From: Allomyces macrogynus ATCC 38327
Lineage: Eukaryota > Blastocladiomycota > Blastocladiomycetes > Blastocladiales > Blastocladiaceae
Direction: 5' to 3'
Length of the DNA stretch: 64,000 bases
Assembly (NCBI GenBank): GCA_000151295.1
Contig: GG745329.1
Coordinates: forward strand, 2,147,880 to 2,211,879
Every line of letters starts with the position of its first letter. Positions within the stretch are counted from its first letter, which is position 1. Shown here in pieces: positions 55,588-64,000 of this stretch. The notes beneath the pieces were generated by a model that saw only the letters and a program-made list of their open reading frames with translations, made no database searches and was not told where the DNA came from. Made by a program: the position numbers and the translations under genes.

Positions 55588-57582
55588 CTAATACGCGCCC
55601 GCACCGGCCCCACTCCCTCGCCCGCTACTTCCCGGCGCGCGCTGCAACGACCCCATCTGCACTGCCGAAATGACCCCCTTCACGACCATCGCCTGCTGCA
55701 TCTGCAGCAACTCGACGTCGGCAACCTGCGCATCAATACACGTCACGGGCACGAGCCCCTTGGCTGGCGGATCCATGGCCAAGTTCGAGCAGTACGCCCA
55801 CCCGTCCGAGTAGACGGCGTGTACGTGCAGGACGTCGCCCTGTTCGAGCGCGAGCTCGTCGGGCTGTGCCGGGACAAACGAAGTCGCAGCGAGTCGTGGG
55901 CCGCGGACGCGGATTGGCGTGACGGTAGGTGCCAGCGAGGGTTCGCCGGATTCGGGGATGCGCGCGAGCCACCCGCCGGCGCTGCTGGAGGAGGTGGGCG
56001 GTGGCGCGCGCGACGGGTTGAGCTCGATAGTGGAAGACGTCGTCTCGGACTCGCGCCGGTCCGTGGTTGATCCGGGCGGGGTCAGCGACATGCGGTTTGC
56101 CTGTCGCTGCTGGGACTGGGACTGCGGCGGCTGCGCAGGGCTGCGACTCAGTGATCCGTCGCGCGTCAGTGACAGGACCGTCCCCGGTTCAAAGAACTGC
56201 GCGGTCCTCGGGGACGTTGGCCCCACAACCGTCGATGGATGGGTCGATGCGCGATTTGACGGATGTGTCGACGCGTGCGTCGACCGCGTCGGACTACGGA
56301 TAACCGTCGGCGACCGCGGCGAGACCAGCGGCAGCGGGATATCCGGGACATGTGAACCGACAAGCGACAATGGCGGCGGGCGCGCGGTCCCCGCGGACGA
56401 CCGGCGCGCATCAATGATCGACTGCCGCGCCATGGGCATGGGCATCGACGATGGCGGCGGCAAGGGGACCGGCGGCGCGTTATTTGGGACGTACGCAGAC
56501 TGCGGCCTCGGTACCGTCCCGCCATCCATTTGCTGTCCGAGTGCGGCGGCAGCGACACCGACGCTCGTGACGGCCGGGTTGCCGTTGATGTAGACGACGG
56601 AGGTGGTCGCACCCGTGGCGCGCGCGACAAGAGCCTTGTGCTTGCGGCGCAGCTCGCGACGGCGGTTCAGGACCACCCCAGCGAGGGCCGCGATGGCGAC
56701 GACGGTCGTGAGCGAGATGGCGACGATGCCGCCGACCCATGCGGGGCTCGCGCCGCCAGAGGACGCGGCGGTGGACGTGTCGCGCGGTGCCGGTGCGGCA
56801 CCGGTGTTGGTGTTGGGCGTGTCGGTTGGGGCGGCGGCCACGAACGGGTTCTCGGACGGCGGGAGCAGGTTGGTGACGGTTACCGCGCAGACAAGGTAGA
56901 GCGCGAGCCCCTGGATGTATGGCTGGCCCGCGACGAGAGCGAAACCTGTGCAGTGGGGCAACGGCGGGTCAGCATAGGTGTTGGGGGTGGACGAGGGGGG
57001 AGCGCACGTTCGCATCCGCACCGGTCAAAGAACAATTGCTCTGCTTCACGGCGTAGTTGAACGACGTGTCTTGCGGGTCTATCCGCGCGGATATTCCAGT
57101 GCAGTCATCAGCACGAGATTCTTTTCAATGCAAAAAAACACGATAACGCGTCGGTTGCACATACCGAGCACAATCCGCCCGCCATTCGCGTCGCCGGCCG
57201 TCGTGTTGCCCACCGCCAGCGCCGTGATGTTGGCCGCGTCGGCGCGAACCATCAGCGTGCCAAACAGTCCCTGTTCCACCGTCGGCAACGACAACTTGAA
57301 CGTTGTTCCAGGCGTTGTCGCCGCCTGCGCAGCCTGGTTGTTGTAGACGGGCGAGTCCTTGCCATCAGCACAGCGCGCGCCCAACGACCGCACACCCGCC
57401 GCATCAGCGACACCGTTCAGCTGGATGAGGGCATTGTTGTCGGCGCAAAAAAACCGCGACGAGGTCGACCCGGCCGCAACTGACCGGCCGTACGGCCCAG
57501 CCATGTACAGCGTGCGGTTGCTGGCATCAGTTGCAGCGCGAGCACCAGGAACGGGAACGGCCCGCTTGAAAAGAGCGCGCAT
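55588..57582 (-). CDS. single-pass membrane protein with C-terminal SH3 domain (FUS1-like layout)
   Basis: Exons 57582-57165, 57078-57022 and 56945-55588; phases agree; 610 residues from ATG 57582 (an upstream in-frame ATG near 57636 is possible). The ~200-residue N-terminal part has Cys and N-glycosylation-type sites (NRTLY, NITAL, NCSLT) and is probably extracytoplasmic. Then a transmembrane helix (WVGGIVAISLTTVVAIAALA) with stop-transfer NRRRELRRKHK, a ~220-residue Ser/Thr/Pro-rich linker, and an SH3 domain (RLAATSFVPAQPDELALEQG, DVLHVHAVYSDGWAYC, GLVPVTCID). The layout matches fungal membrane SH3 proteins such as Fus1, which scaffold signalling or polarity factors. The ligand side is unlike known families. 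No cleaved signal peptide is obvious beyond a weak MRALFKRAVPVPGARA. Confidence 0.75.
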
Positions 57583-58033
57583 TGGTGCAGGTCGTGGTCG
57601 TGCAGGGGCCCGGGTCGGTGCAGAGGCGGTGATCATGGTTGTCGACGGTGGTTGGACACGGGCTCGGCCATGTCCCGCTGTGCGAGGTCGTCCTGTTCTA
57701 TCAGCGCGTGGTCCCCGGCACGCGCGCGAGCGACTGCAGCAAGTCGCGAGTAAAAGTCGAGAGTGTGGGTGGCAGGAATCGTCGAGAAACTTCCTGTTGG
57801 CAGCAAGTTGGTTTCGCCATGCGAGCATCTCCAACATCGTGCGACCTTTGGTAGAACAGTTCAAAATCCAAGAACCACAGACCCACACGCACACCATGCT
57901 GGCATCGCCACCGAAAGACAGGGCAGGACAGCGCGCCTCCCCAAGGACCGGCCCGGTCGCCACCGTTGTGCTCCGTGCTCACCGTGACGTCTGTTGCACG
58001 CGCGAAATCAATCAGGATGTTTATCACGGTATT
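57583..58033. other. intergenic, SH3 gene promoter
   Basis: About 450 bases upstream of the SH3 gene and 3' of the enoyl reductase gene. Nothing coding recognised. Confidence 0.4.
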
Positions 58034-59343
58034 TTACGCGCGCGACGGCGACGGCGCCGCAAACACGAGCATCTGCTTCTTGCCCAGGTACCCTGTCCCG
58101 GCCTCGGCGATTGCCTGCACGACCTTCTCCACCTCGCCATCCCCCACCCCCTCGGCCGTCGGCACCGCAATCTCGTTGAGGTGCGGCGTGACGAGCTCCC
58201 CGGTTGCAAACTTCTCCACCAAGTCACGCATCATCGCGTCCCGCTCATTTACACTCGCGCGCTTCTTCCACTCGGTCATCCAGAACCCGCGAATGCGCAC
58301 GTCCTTGAAAATCAGCAGCGACGCGGGCACCGCCATGGGCTCGCGCGCCATGGCGCCGTACGTGACGTGCGTCCCGCCCGGCGCGAGCGCGCGCAGCAGC
58401 TCGGTCGCGGACTTGCCGCCGACCGAATTGAACGCGACTTTCGCGTTTGTTGCGTGGTCGCGCATGTACGCGCGCAACTCGCCCGTGCCGTCGCGCAGGA
58501 CGGCTGTCGCGCCGAGCCGCGTCAAGTCGTCGGCGAGAGAATCAAAGTCCTTGCGGTCGCGGACGAGGTTGACGGTGCGCACACCCATGGACCGCGCGAG
58601 CTGGATCACGTACCGGCCGACGGCCGAGTTGCCGGCGTTCTGTACGACTGTGTCCCCCTCTTCCAGGTGGGCAAAGTCGCGCAACAGGCGGTACGCAGTG
58701 GTCGGGTTCACGCTGAGCGACGCGGCCGCGGCGACTTGCAGTTCTGAGTTGCTCTTGGCGCGGCGCACGACGGCCACGTCGGTCGCGGGCACGACGGCGT
58801 GCGCGCGCCACGTGCCAAACCCAGCGGTGTCAGGGATCACCCAGTCGCCAGGTTGCGGCGCATACGGGTCGGTGACGCAGTCGCCAACGGCCACGACTTG
58901 TGCGACACCCTCGAACCCGGGGACGGAGACGGGGGTGCTGTCGGTGACCCGTGCGGCGGGGACGAGCGGGACCGGGTAGACGCCCTGGATCGCGTTGATG
59001 TCAGACGGGTTGACGGGCGCTGCGAGCATGCGCACGAGGACGTGATCGGGCTGCAGGGGCGGCAGCGCGATGTGGCCGAGTCTGGTTGGGCATTGGTCAG
59101 CGACCTATCGCTGCAGCACTGACTGGATCGTGTTTTGCGACCATACCGCAGCACTTTTTCGGGCTGGCCATGGTTCTCGACGTAAAAGGCGGTCGTAGTC
59201 GTCGGAATGGCGTCGGAACGCGTCGCAAATGTGGAGCGCGACCCCCTCCAGGAGACCGATCGTGTGGAACGTGCTGCGGCCGCGCACGACGCGACGGGCA
59301 GCGACCGCACGCGACCAATACTTGACCAGACAGTTTGCATCAT
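58034..59343 (-). CDS. ETR1: mitochondrial enoyl-[ACP]/trans-2-enoyl-CoA reductase (MECR/ETR1)
   Basis: Exons 59343-59147 and 59081-58034; intron 65 bp (donor GTATGG, phase 2); 414 residues. A basic/Ser N-terminus (MMQTVWSSIGRVRSLPVASC) fits a mitochondrial presequence. MDR-family reductase: TTTAFYVENHGQPEKVL; VRMLAAPVNPSDINAIQGVY with the catalytic-type Tyr; GFEGVAQVVAVG; LSVNPTTAYRLLRDF; VVQNAGNSAVGRYVIQLARS (nucleotide-binding); VNLVRDRKDFDSL; FNSVGGKSATELLRAL; VRIRGFWMTEWKK. It performs the last, NADPH-dependent step of mitochondrial type II fatty acid synthesis, needed for lipoic acid and respiratory competence. The MECR-typical WMTxW motif separates it from quinone oxidoreductases. Confidence 0.93.
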
Positions 59344-59529
59344 GTTGCGTGTCGTATAGGGGGATGTGCAGCGAGCAGGCTCCTGTGCTCGATGGTGGAG
59401 GCGATCAACGCCAATCACAAATCGACCGTGTGGGCCGCACGACCCTGTGATCTGTGTCCGCTCACCATTTTGCATCGGCAACCCACGATCAACAAACCAC
59501 CAACTTCATTTTGGACCCCGCTCACGGTG

Positions 59530-60313
59530 TCATGCCCGCGACGGCGTCGGCACGAGTGGAAGCAGGCACGCGGCCACGTTGCGACCCTCGTCGGCGAGCA
59601 CATTGAACGTGGAGCACGCGTTGCGCTAGTTGGAGGGACAGGATCAGCATCTCCGCTCCAGGAAAAAAGTGAACAGCACACGCACGCACCGTGTTCTGCA
59701 CCTCGTACGAGATGCTGAGCTCTTTGAGAAGCGCCTGCAGCGGCGGCGGGAGCGCAAGCATCGTCTTGCCCGTGCCAAACAGAATGATTTCTGGAGGATC
59801 AATCAATACAGATCAGAATCCACTCCCGCGCCCATGATCGATCCAATAAGACACACCCGGCCGGTCGCGCACGGCCTTCAGCACCTCGAGGCACGCGGGC
59901 GTCCACGCGCCCATGCAGCCGTACATGGCGCTGTTGGCCACGCCCTCCGTCTCCTGCGGCACGTCCCAGAGCAGTGCCTGCCCGTTGAGCAGCACGACAG
60001 GCCCACGCAGCAGCACGGCCTCCGAATCGGCAGCCCCGCCCTGCACGACATAAAAGCCGCGATCGGAGAAGCGCTGCACGTAGACGCGTGGGCGCGGGCC
60101 GCGGTTGAAAATGTCGTAGTCTTCAAAGACGGCAATGTGCGGCGCGCGCGTCGCGTAGGTCCTCGCTGTGGTCGGGCATGGTGCTGGCGATGGTGTCGGG
60201 CAGGCGGCGAGGAGAGCGGGCACGGCGGTCGCGGCAGCGACGGCGCGCCGGAGCACGGGCAAGTGCAGCGAGTGCAGCCGCGGCGCGATTGTTGAGGAGA
60301 GCGTGCGGAGCAT
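59530..60313 (-). CDS. NDUFAF3: mitochondrial complex I assembly factor NDUFAF3 (Mth938 domain)
   Basis: Exons 60313-59857, 59790-59690 and 59625-59530; phases agree; 217 residues starting MLRTLSSTIAPRLHSLHLPV, a typical presequence. An upstream in-frame ATG at 60373 would overlap the neighbouring start codon and is less likely. Domain features: FEDYDIFNRGPRPRVYVQRF, DRGFYVVQGGAADSEAVLLR, GPVVLLNGQALLWDVP, then (exon 2) EIILFGTGKTMLALPPPLQA and LLKELSISYEVQNT, and (exon 3) RNACSTFNVLADEGRNVAAC followed by LLPLV. The order and the NAC-TFNVLxxEGR motif are characteristic of NDUFAF3/Mth938. Presence implies a rotenone-sensitive complex I, absent in Saccharomyces but normal in most fungi. Head to head with MED7, about 60 bases between likely starts. 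Confidence 0.9.
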
Positions 60314-60371
60314 CTTCAGTGCCGGCCAGATGCAAGGGACAAACGAGATCAACAAATGACGGAGAAGAGAC
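60314..60371. promoter_or_regulatory. very short divergent promoter, NDUFAF3 / MED7
   Basis: Start codons of the two genes are about 60 bases apart, or overlap within 2 bases if the upstream NDUFAF3 ATG (60373) is used. Any promoter must overlap one transcript's leader. Confidence 0.5.
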
Positions 60372-61463
60372 ATGTCGTTGGTCAAGACCAGTCAGTCCTC
60401 ATTGACGATTGACGTGGATCTGGTCAATCACGGCCTGCCGCCATGGCGTGTCGTGTCCACCTTGGCCGACTTGATCACGGACGACGACGACAACGACGAC
60501 GCGACTCGCGGCACAATCCTCATCACGAAGCCGTCGAGCATGCCCACGGCTCCACCACCACCAGCGGCGCTCGCGCCGGGGCCGCCACCGCCCGCAATGG
60601 CCGCACCCCCACCACCCCCGCCGCCGATGCCGCGGCACACCGTCTTCCCGCCGCCGCCACGCTACGCCGAGCGCTATACCGACGACAATCTACAGACCGA
60701 TGCCGAGCGCCGGCGTGTGCACGCCGACGGTCACTTTGTCCCGCCGCTCGACCCGCCGTTGCCGCCGCTCGCCCCACCACCAGTGCCAACAACGGGCACC
60801 TACCGATCATTCGGCCGCACGTTGGCCGTACACCTCGTCGACTTGACGCTCGAGGCGCACGGCCAACCACGGCTGTACCGGCAAGACGCGCCGTCTGAAC
60901 CCGATCCGACTCACGACTCTGCCGCGCCGCACGTCGACCAAGACCCGAACTGGGACCGACGCCCAGAAATGAAGCGTCTGATTGTGTCAGCGGCCATGCA
61001 GTACGCGCGCGTGCTCGCGACACTCGAACAGAACCCGACGCATGCCGTGCCTTACCATGGCGCGCCCACGCTGGCCGCCGTCGACCACCTCAAGACGATC
61101 CTGCTCAACTTGCAGCACCTGACGGGCCAGTTCCGCCCGCACCAGGCGCTTGAGACGCTCGCGCTCGCCATGGAGAAGCAGGTGCTGGACGCACGCGCAG
61201 CCGCGGCGCAGGTCCAGAACGCGGTAGACGGTACGCGACGCGTCGTCGGCACAGTCGCGGGACTGAAACCTGCGGCCGAGTCGGTGCTGCCGCCCGTCCC
61301 GTTACTGGCAGACACCATGGCCATGGCCATGGATGTGGTCGTAGAGTCCGCCGCCGTTGGGCCGACGGCGGGCGCACTGGATTCGGGTCCACGACGGCCG
61401 GGCGGCAGCGGCGTCAGCGTTGATCCCGACGTGTTGTTGTGGCAACGCGTCGCCGAAATGTAA
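60372..61463 (+). CDS. MED7: Mediator complex subunit 7
   Basis: Intronless 363-residue frame. MED7 signature: RHTVFPPPPRYAERYTDDNL near residue 90; FVPPLDPPLPPLAPP; TYRSFGRTLAVHLVDLTLEA; MKRLIVSAAMQYARVLATLE; VDHLKTILLNLQHLTGQFRP directly followed by HQALETLALAMEKQV, the MED7 RPHQA-ETL motif. The middle module of Mediator connects activators to RNA polymerase II. The first ~85 residues are extra compared with usual MED7, so translation may instead start at the internal Met near 60540 (MPTAPPPPAALAPG). The tail after residue 290 is also an extension. Confidence 0.9.
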   Translation: MSLVKTSQSSLTIDVDLVNHGLPPWRVVSTLADLITDDDDNDDATRGTILITKPSSMPTAPPPPAALAPGPPPPAMAAPPPPPPPMPRHTVFPPPPRYAERYTDDNLQTDAERRRVHADGHFVPPLDPPLPPLAPPPVPTTGTYRSFGRTLAVHLVDLTLEAHGQPRLYRQDAPSEPDPTHDSAAPHVDQDPNWDRRPEMKRLIVSAAMQYARVLATLEQNPTHAVPYHGAPTLAAVDHLKTILLNLQHLTGQFRPHQALETLALAMEKQVLDARAAAAQVQNAVDGTRRVVGTVAGLKPAAESVLPPVPLLADTMAMAMDVVVESAAVGPTAGALDSGPRRPGGSGVSVDPDVLLWQRVAEM

Positions 61464-62220
61464 TTTAAAGGTTGGATCGTCTCGTGGTTCGGTGCGTAGG
61501 CGAGAGGCGACGCCTCTGGGCATCTGCGGCACGCCATGACCCGGCTCAGGTCGAATCCGTCACATGCGATCTGGAAATCAACGCACGTGTGAGGGCCATC
61601 GGCGAATCTTCGGGGCAGATTGGCCGCTCGTGAATTCCACTGTTTGTTCAAGTTTGCTGAGGATTTTTGTTCTGCCGACAAGTGCAAAGGCCGCCTCGGA
61701 GCAGCATCGGTCCTTGTTGCAGTTCCGGGGCGGGTTGCGGGGCAGTGTCTTGCGTTTTGCCTTGGATTTGTGCGCCTCGTCGCAAACGTCGCAAGAACGC
61801 AGCATAAAACGTTGCCAAGCGGCGGCGCCCGGATGGCCACCCTGCCGCGCTTGGCTGCCGCCAGTCTGCACGACTTCACCTCCACGGCTTCTATCCTCGC
61901 GCCCACAGCGCCTGCCTGCCCGACGCCGGCCTCTTCTTCTCTCTCCGCTAACCCCGCTCCCTCCACAACACGTCGACTGTGACTGCCGCTGCTGCTCCCC
62001 CGCGCCTGTTGTTTTCCTGCCGTCTGCTGCCCGTTCGCCGCGCCCCCCGACGACGGCGACGACGACGACGTCGCCCGCCACCGCTCTGAATTTGTCCCGG
62101 ATCGACGGCCACTGCGACGTCGCCGACAACGACACGACGCGCGCCGACCTGCCACACCCGCCCGCATCGCGCGGACCCGACTCGACTCGCCGCCCATCCA
62201 CGCACTCGAATTGACCGACC
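61464..62220. promoter_or_regulatory. LCB2 promoter/leader region
   Basis: 757 bases. The last 250 are strongly C-rich with CGACGACGACGAC repeats near 62060, consistent with a 5' leader. No gene recognised. Confidence 0.4.
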
Positions 62221-63910
62221 ATGAGCGAAGCCGAGAACCTCGAGCAGGCGCCGCTGTTCACGCTCATCACGACGTACCTCGGGTACCTCATCCTGATTGT
62301 GTTTGGCCACGTGCGCGACTTTTTCGGCAAGCGGTTCCGCACCAGCGAGTACTCGTACCTGCTCTCCTACAACGTACGTTCGTGTGTGGACGGCGGCTGA
62401 ATGGTGTTGGACGAGATCGGCCGTGTCTTGCTCGCTTTCGCTGGTTGGCCGAAATGCGCCGCGTGTCTCCCACCCACTGCCGGACCGAGGGCTTACGCCC
62501 GAATCCTGCTCCATCTTCCAGGGGTACGCGCCGCTCGTCTCCGACTTTGAGTCCTTCTACTCGCGGCGCCTATACAAGCGCATTCGCGACTGCTTCAACC
62601 GGCCCATCACCAACGTGCCCGGCCGCCACATCACGGTCCTCGACCGGTACTCGACCGACGGCAACAAGACGTTCACTTTCACGGGCAAGACCAAGAAGTG
62701 CCTGAACCTGTCGTCCTACAACTATCTCGGATTCGCGCAGGCCGAGGGTCCCTGCGCCGACGCCGTCGAGCGCGCCGTGCGCCAGTACGGGATCGCGCAC
62801 GCGTCGCCGCGCAACGAGGCGGGCACCTGCGACCTGCACGTGCAGCTCGAGGCCCTGGTCGCGCGGTTTGTCGGATCCGAGGACGCCATGTGCATTTCCA
62901 TGGGGTTTGCCACCAACTCGACAACTCTGCCGGCGCTCGTTGGTAAAGGGTGCCTGATCCTCTCGGACGAACTGAACCACGCGTCGCTTGTCTTCGGCGC
63001 GCGGCTCTCGCAGGCGACGATTCGCGTTTTCAAGCACAACGACCCGGTCTCGCTCGAGGCGCAGCTGCGCGAAGCGATTGCGCAGGGTCAGCCGCGCACG
63101 CACCGGCCCTGGAAGAAGATTTTGGTCGTGGTCGAGGGTCTGTACTCGATGGAAGGATCGATTGTGAATTTGCCCGCAATCGTGGCGCTCAAGGATCGCT
63201 ACAAGTTTTACCTGTACGTTGACGAGGCGCACTCGATTGGCGCGCTCGGCAAGCAAGGCCGCGGCGTCTGCGACTACTATGGGATCGACCCGCGCAAGAT
63301 CGACGTGCTCATGGGCACGCTTACCAAGTCGTTTGGTGCGGCGGGCGGGTACCTTGCCGGGTCCCGCGCGATGGTCGCGCACATGAAGCGCCGGTGCCAC
63401 GCGCCGCTCTACGCCGAGACGATTCCGATTTGCGTGACGCAGCAGATCATCACGTCGTTGAAGATCATCATGGGCGAGGAGCCGACGGCCGACCCGATGG
63501 ACGGCGAGACGCGCATTGCGACTCTGTCGGCCAACTCGCGGTACTTTGCCCAGCAGCTGCGCAAGCGCGGGTTTATCGTCTACGGGAGCGAGGACTCGCC
63601 CGTGATTCCGTTGCTCTTGTTTAACCCGGCCAAGATCCCGGCGTTCTCGCGCGAGTGCCTGGCGCGTGGTGTCGCTGTCGTCGTGGTCGGTGCGCCCGCG
63701 ACGCCCATCATTTCTTCGCGTGTCCGGTTCTGTCTGTCGGCCGCACACAACAAGGCCGATCTCGACCACGCGCTCGCGGTCGTTGACGAGGTCGGCGACC
63801 GCCTGCTGCTCAAGGTCTCGCGCACCGACCCGAACGACGTCAAGTGCGCGCCCTACGGGTCGCACGTGCCGCTGTTCCAGCAGAACCCGCACCTGCTCGC
63901 CTCGGCATAA
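62221..63910 (+). CDS. LCB2: serine palmitoyltransferase subunit 2
   Basis: Exons 62221-62373 and 62522-63910; intron 148 bp (donor GTACGT, CAG acceptor); 513 residues. N-terminal membrane helix (LFTLITTYLGYLILIVFG) anchors it in the ER. PLP-dependent alpha-oxoamine synthase fold: GYAPLVSDFESFYSRRLYKR, NLSSYNYLGFA, LSDELNHASLVFG, VVVEGLYSMEGSIV, YVDEAHSIGALGKQGRGVCD, and the PLP Lys in MGTLTKSFGAAGGYLAGSRA. LCB2 carries the cofactor Lys, whereas LCB1 lacks it. It catalyses serine plus palmitoyl-CoA to 3-ketosphinganine, the first step of sphingolipid synthesis. Slightly shorter than yeast Lcb2 (561), mostly at the N-terminus. Confidence 0.96.
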
Positions 63911-64000
63911 GAAGTTGCACTGCGGCGGTGGTGGTGGGAGTGATGATGCCCGGGATTGTGTATTTCTCTCTTTGTGCCTTTTCTTTTTTTTTCTTCTTGC
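63911..64000. other. LCB2 3' region
   Basis: Immediate 3' flank, with T-rich sequence (TTTTCTTTTTTTTTC) at the window edge. Confidence 0.5.

Noticed and set aside
62570..63892. 440-codon minus-strand open frame
   Set aside because: Antisense shadow of LCB2; GC-rich codons leave few stops on the opposite strand.

Overview
This window is eukaryotic nuclear DNA. It is GC-rich and densely packed, with many short spliced introns (mostly 64-120 bp) and no operons. Gene content points to a fungus: MED7, SFT2, LCB2, a Kch1-type potassium transporter, SWI3- and SWI1-like chromatin subunits and an ETR1-type enoyl reductase. The class C GPCRs and the class III cyclase are absent from ordinary Dikarya and suggest a zoosporic (flagellated) fungus, most likely Blastocladiomycota; that placement is inference. 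The sequence is a draft scaffold, with a 584-base run of N at 1245-1828.

Layout: 1-6.2 kb holds the 3' end of a V-ATPase subunit a gene, a Kch1-family gene (minus) and an orphan seven-helix membrane protein (plus). 6.3-13.2 kb is a tandem pair on the minus strand: a receptor fusing an OpuAC-type (glycine betaine/choline/proline ABC transporter) solute-binding domain to a GABA-B-like seven-helix domain and a PH-like tail, and a decayed second copy. 13.8-14.4 kb has a membrane-gene remnant. 14.9-17.4 kb encodes a cytochrome b561-cytochrome b5-b5 reductase fusion with an apparent SH3 domain inside its NAD module. 18-27 kb (minus) carries a DHTKD1-like 2-oxoacid dehydrogenase E1, SWI3/RSC8 and a NIPA-type magnesium transporter. 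27-33.6 kb (plus) carries an ARID (SWI1-like) subunit and a CHK2/RAD53-type checkpoint kinase. 34-38 kb has ARS2 (minus) and a voltage-sensor-like protein (plus). 38-40.4 kb is a frameshifted Crinkler-like NTPase relic. 40.7-43.6 kb is a coiled-coil class III cyclase lacking key catalytic residues. 44.6 kb is tRNA-Ala(TGC). 44.8-50.7 kb has a Myb-repeat protein, eIF4A and LSM14/SCD6. 51-55 kb has a Q/A-rich unknown and SFT2. 55.6-64 kb has a FUS1-like membrane SH3 protein, ETR1/MECR, NDUFAF3, MED7 and LCB2.

Functional themes are signalling (receptor, cyclase, CHK2, SH3 proteins), chromatin and transcription (SWI3, SWI1-like, MED7, Myb, ARS2), translation and mRNP control (eIF4A and LSM14 head to head), and mitochondrial metabolism (DHTKD1, ETR1, NDUFAF3). 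I solved most splice junctions by hand; in most multi-exon genes all exon phases sum to an open frame. Those junctions reveal a strong preference for C at donor position +4 (GTRCGT), the main genome-wide signal noticed. The most novel object is the OpuAC-GPCR fusion.
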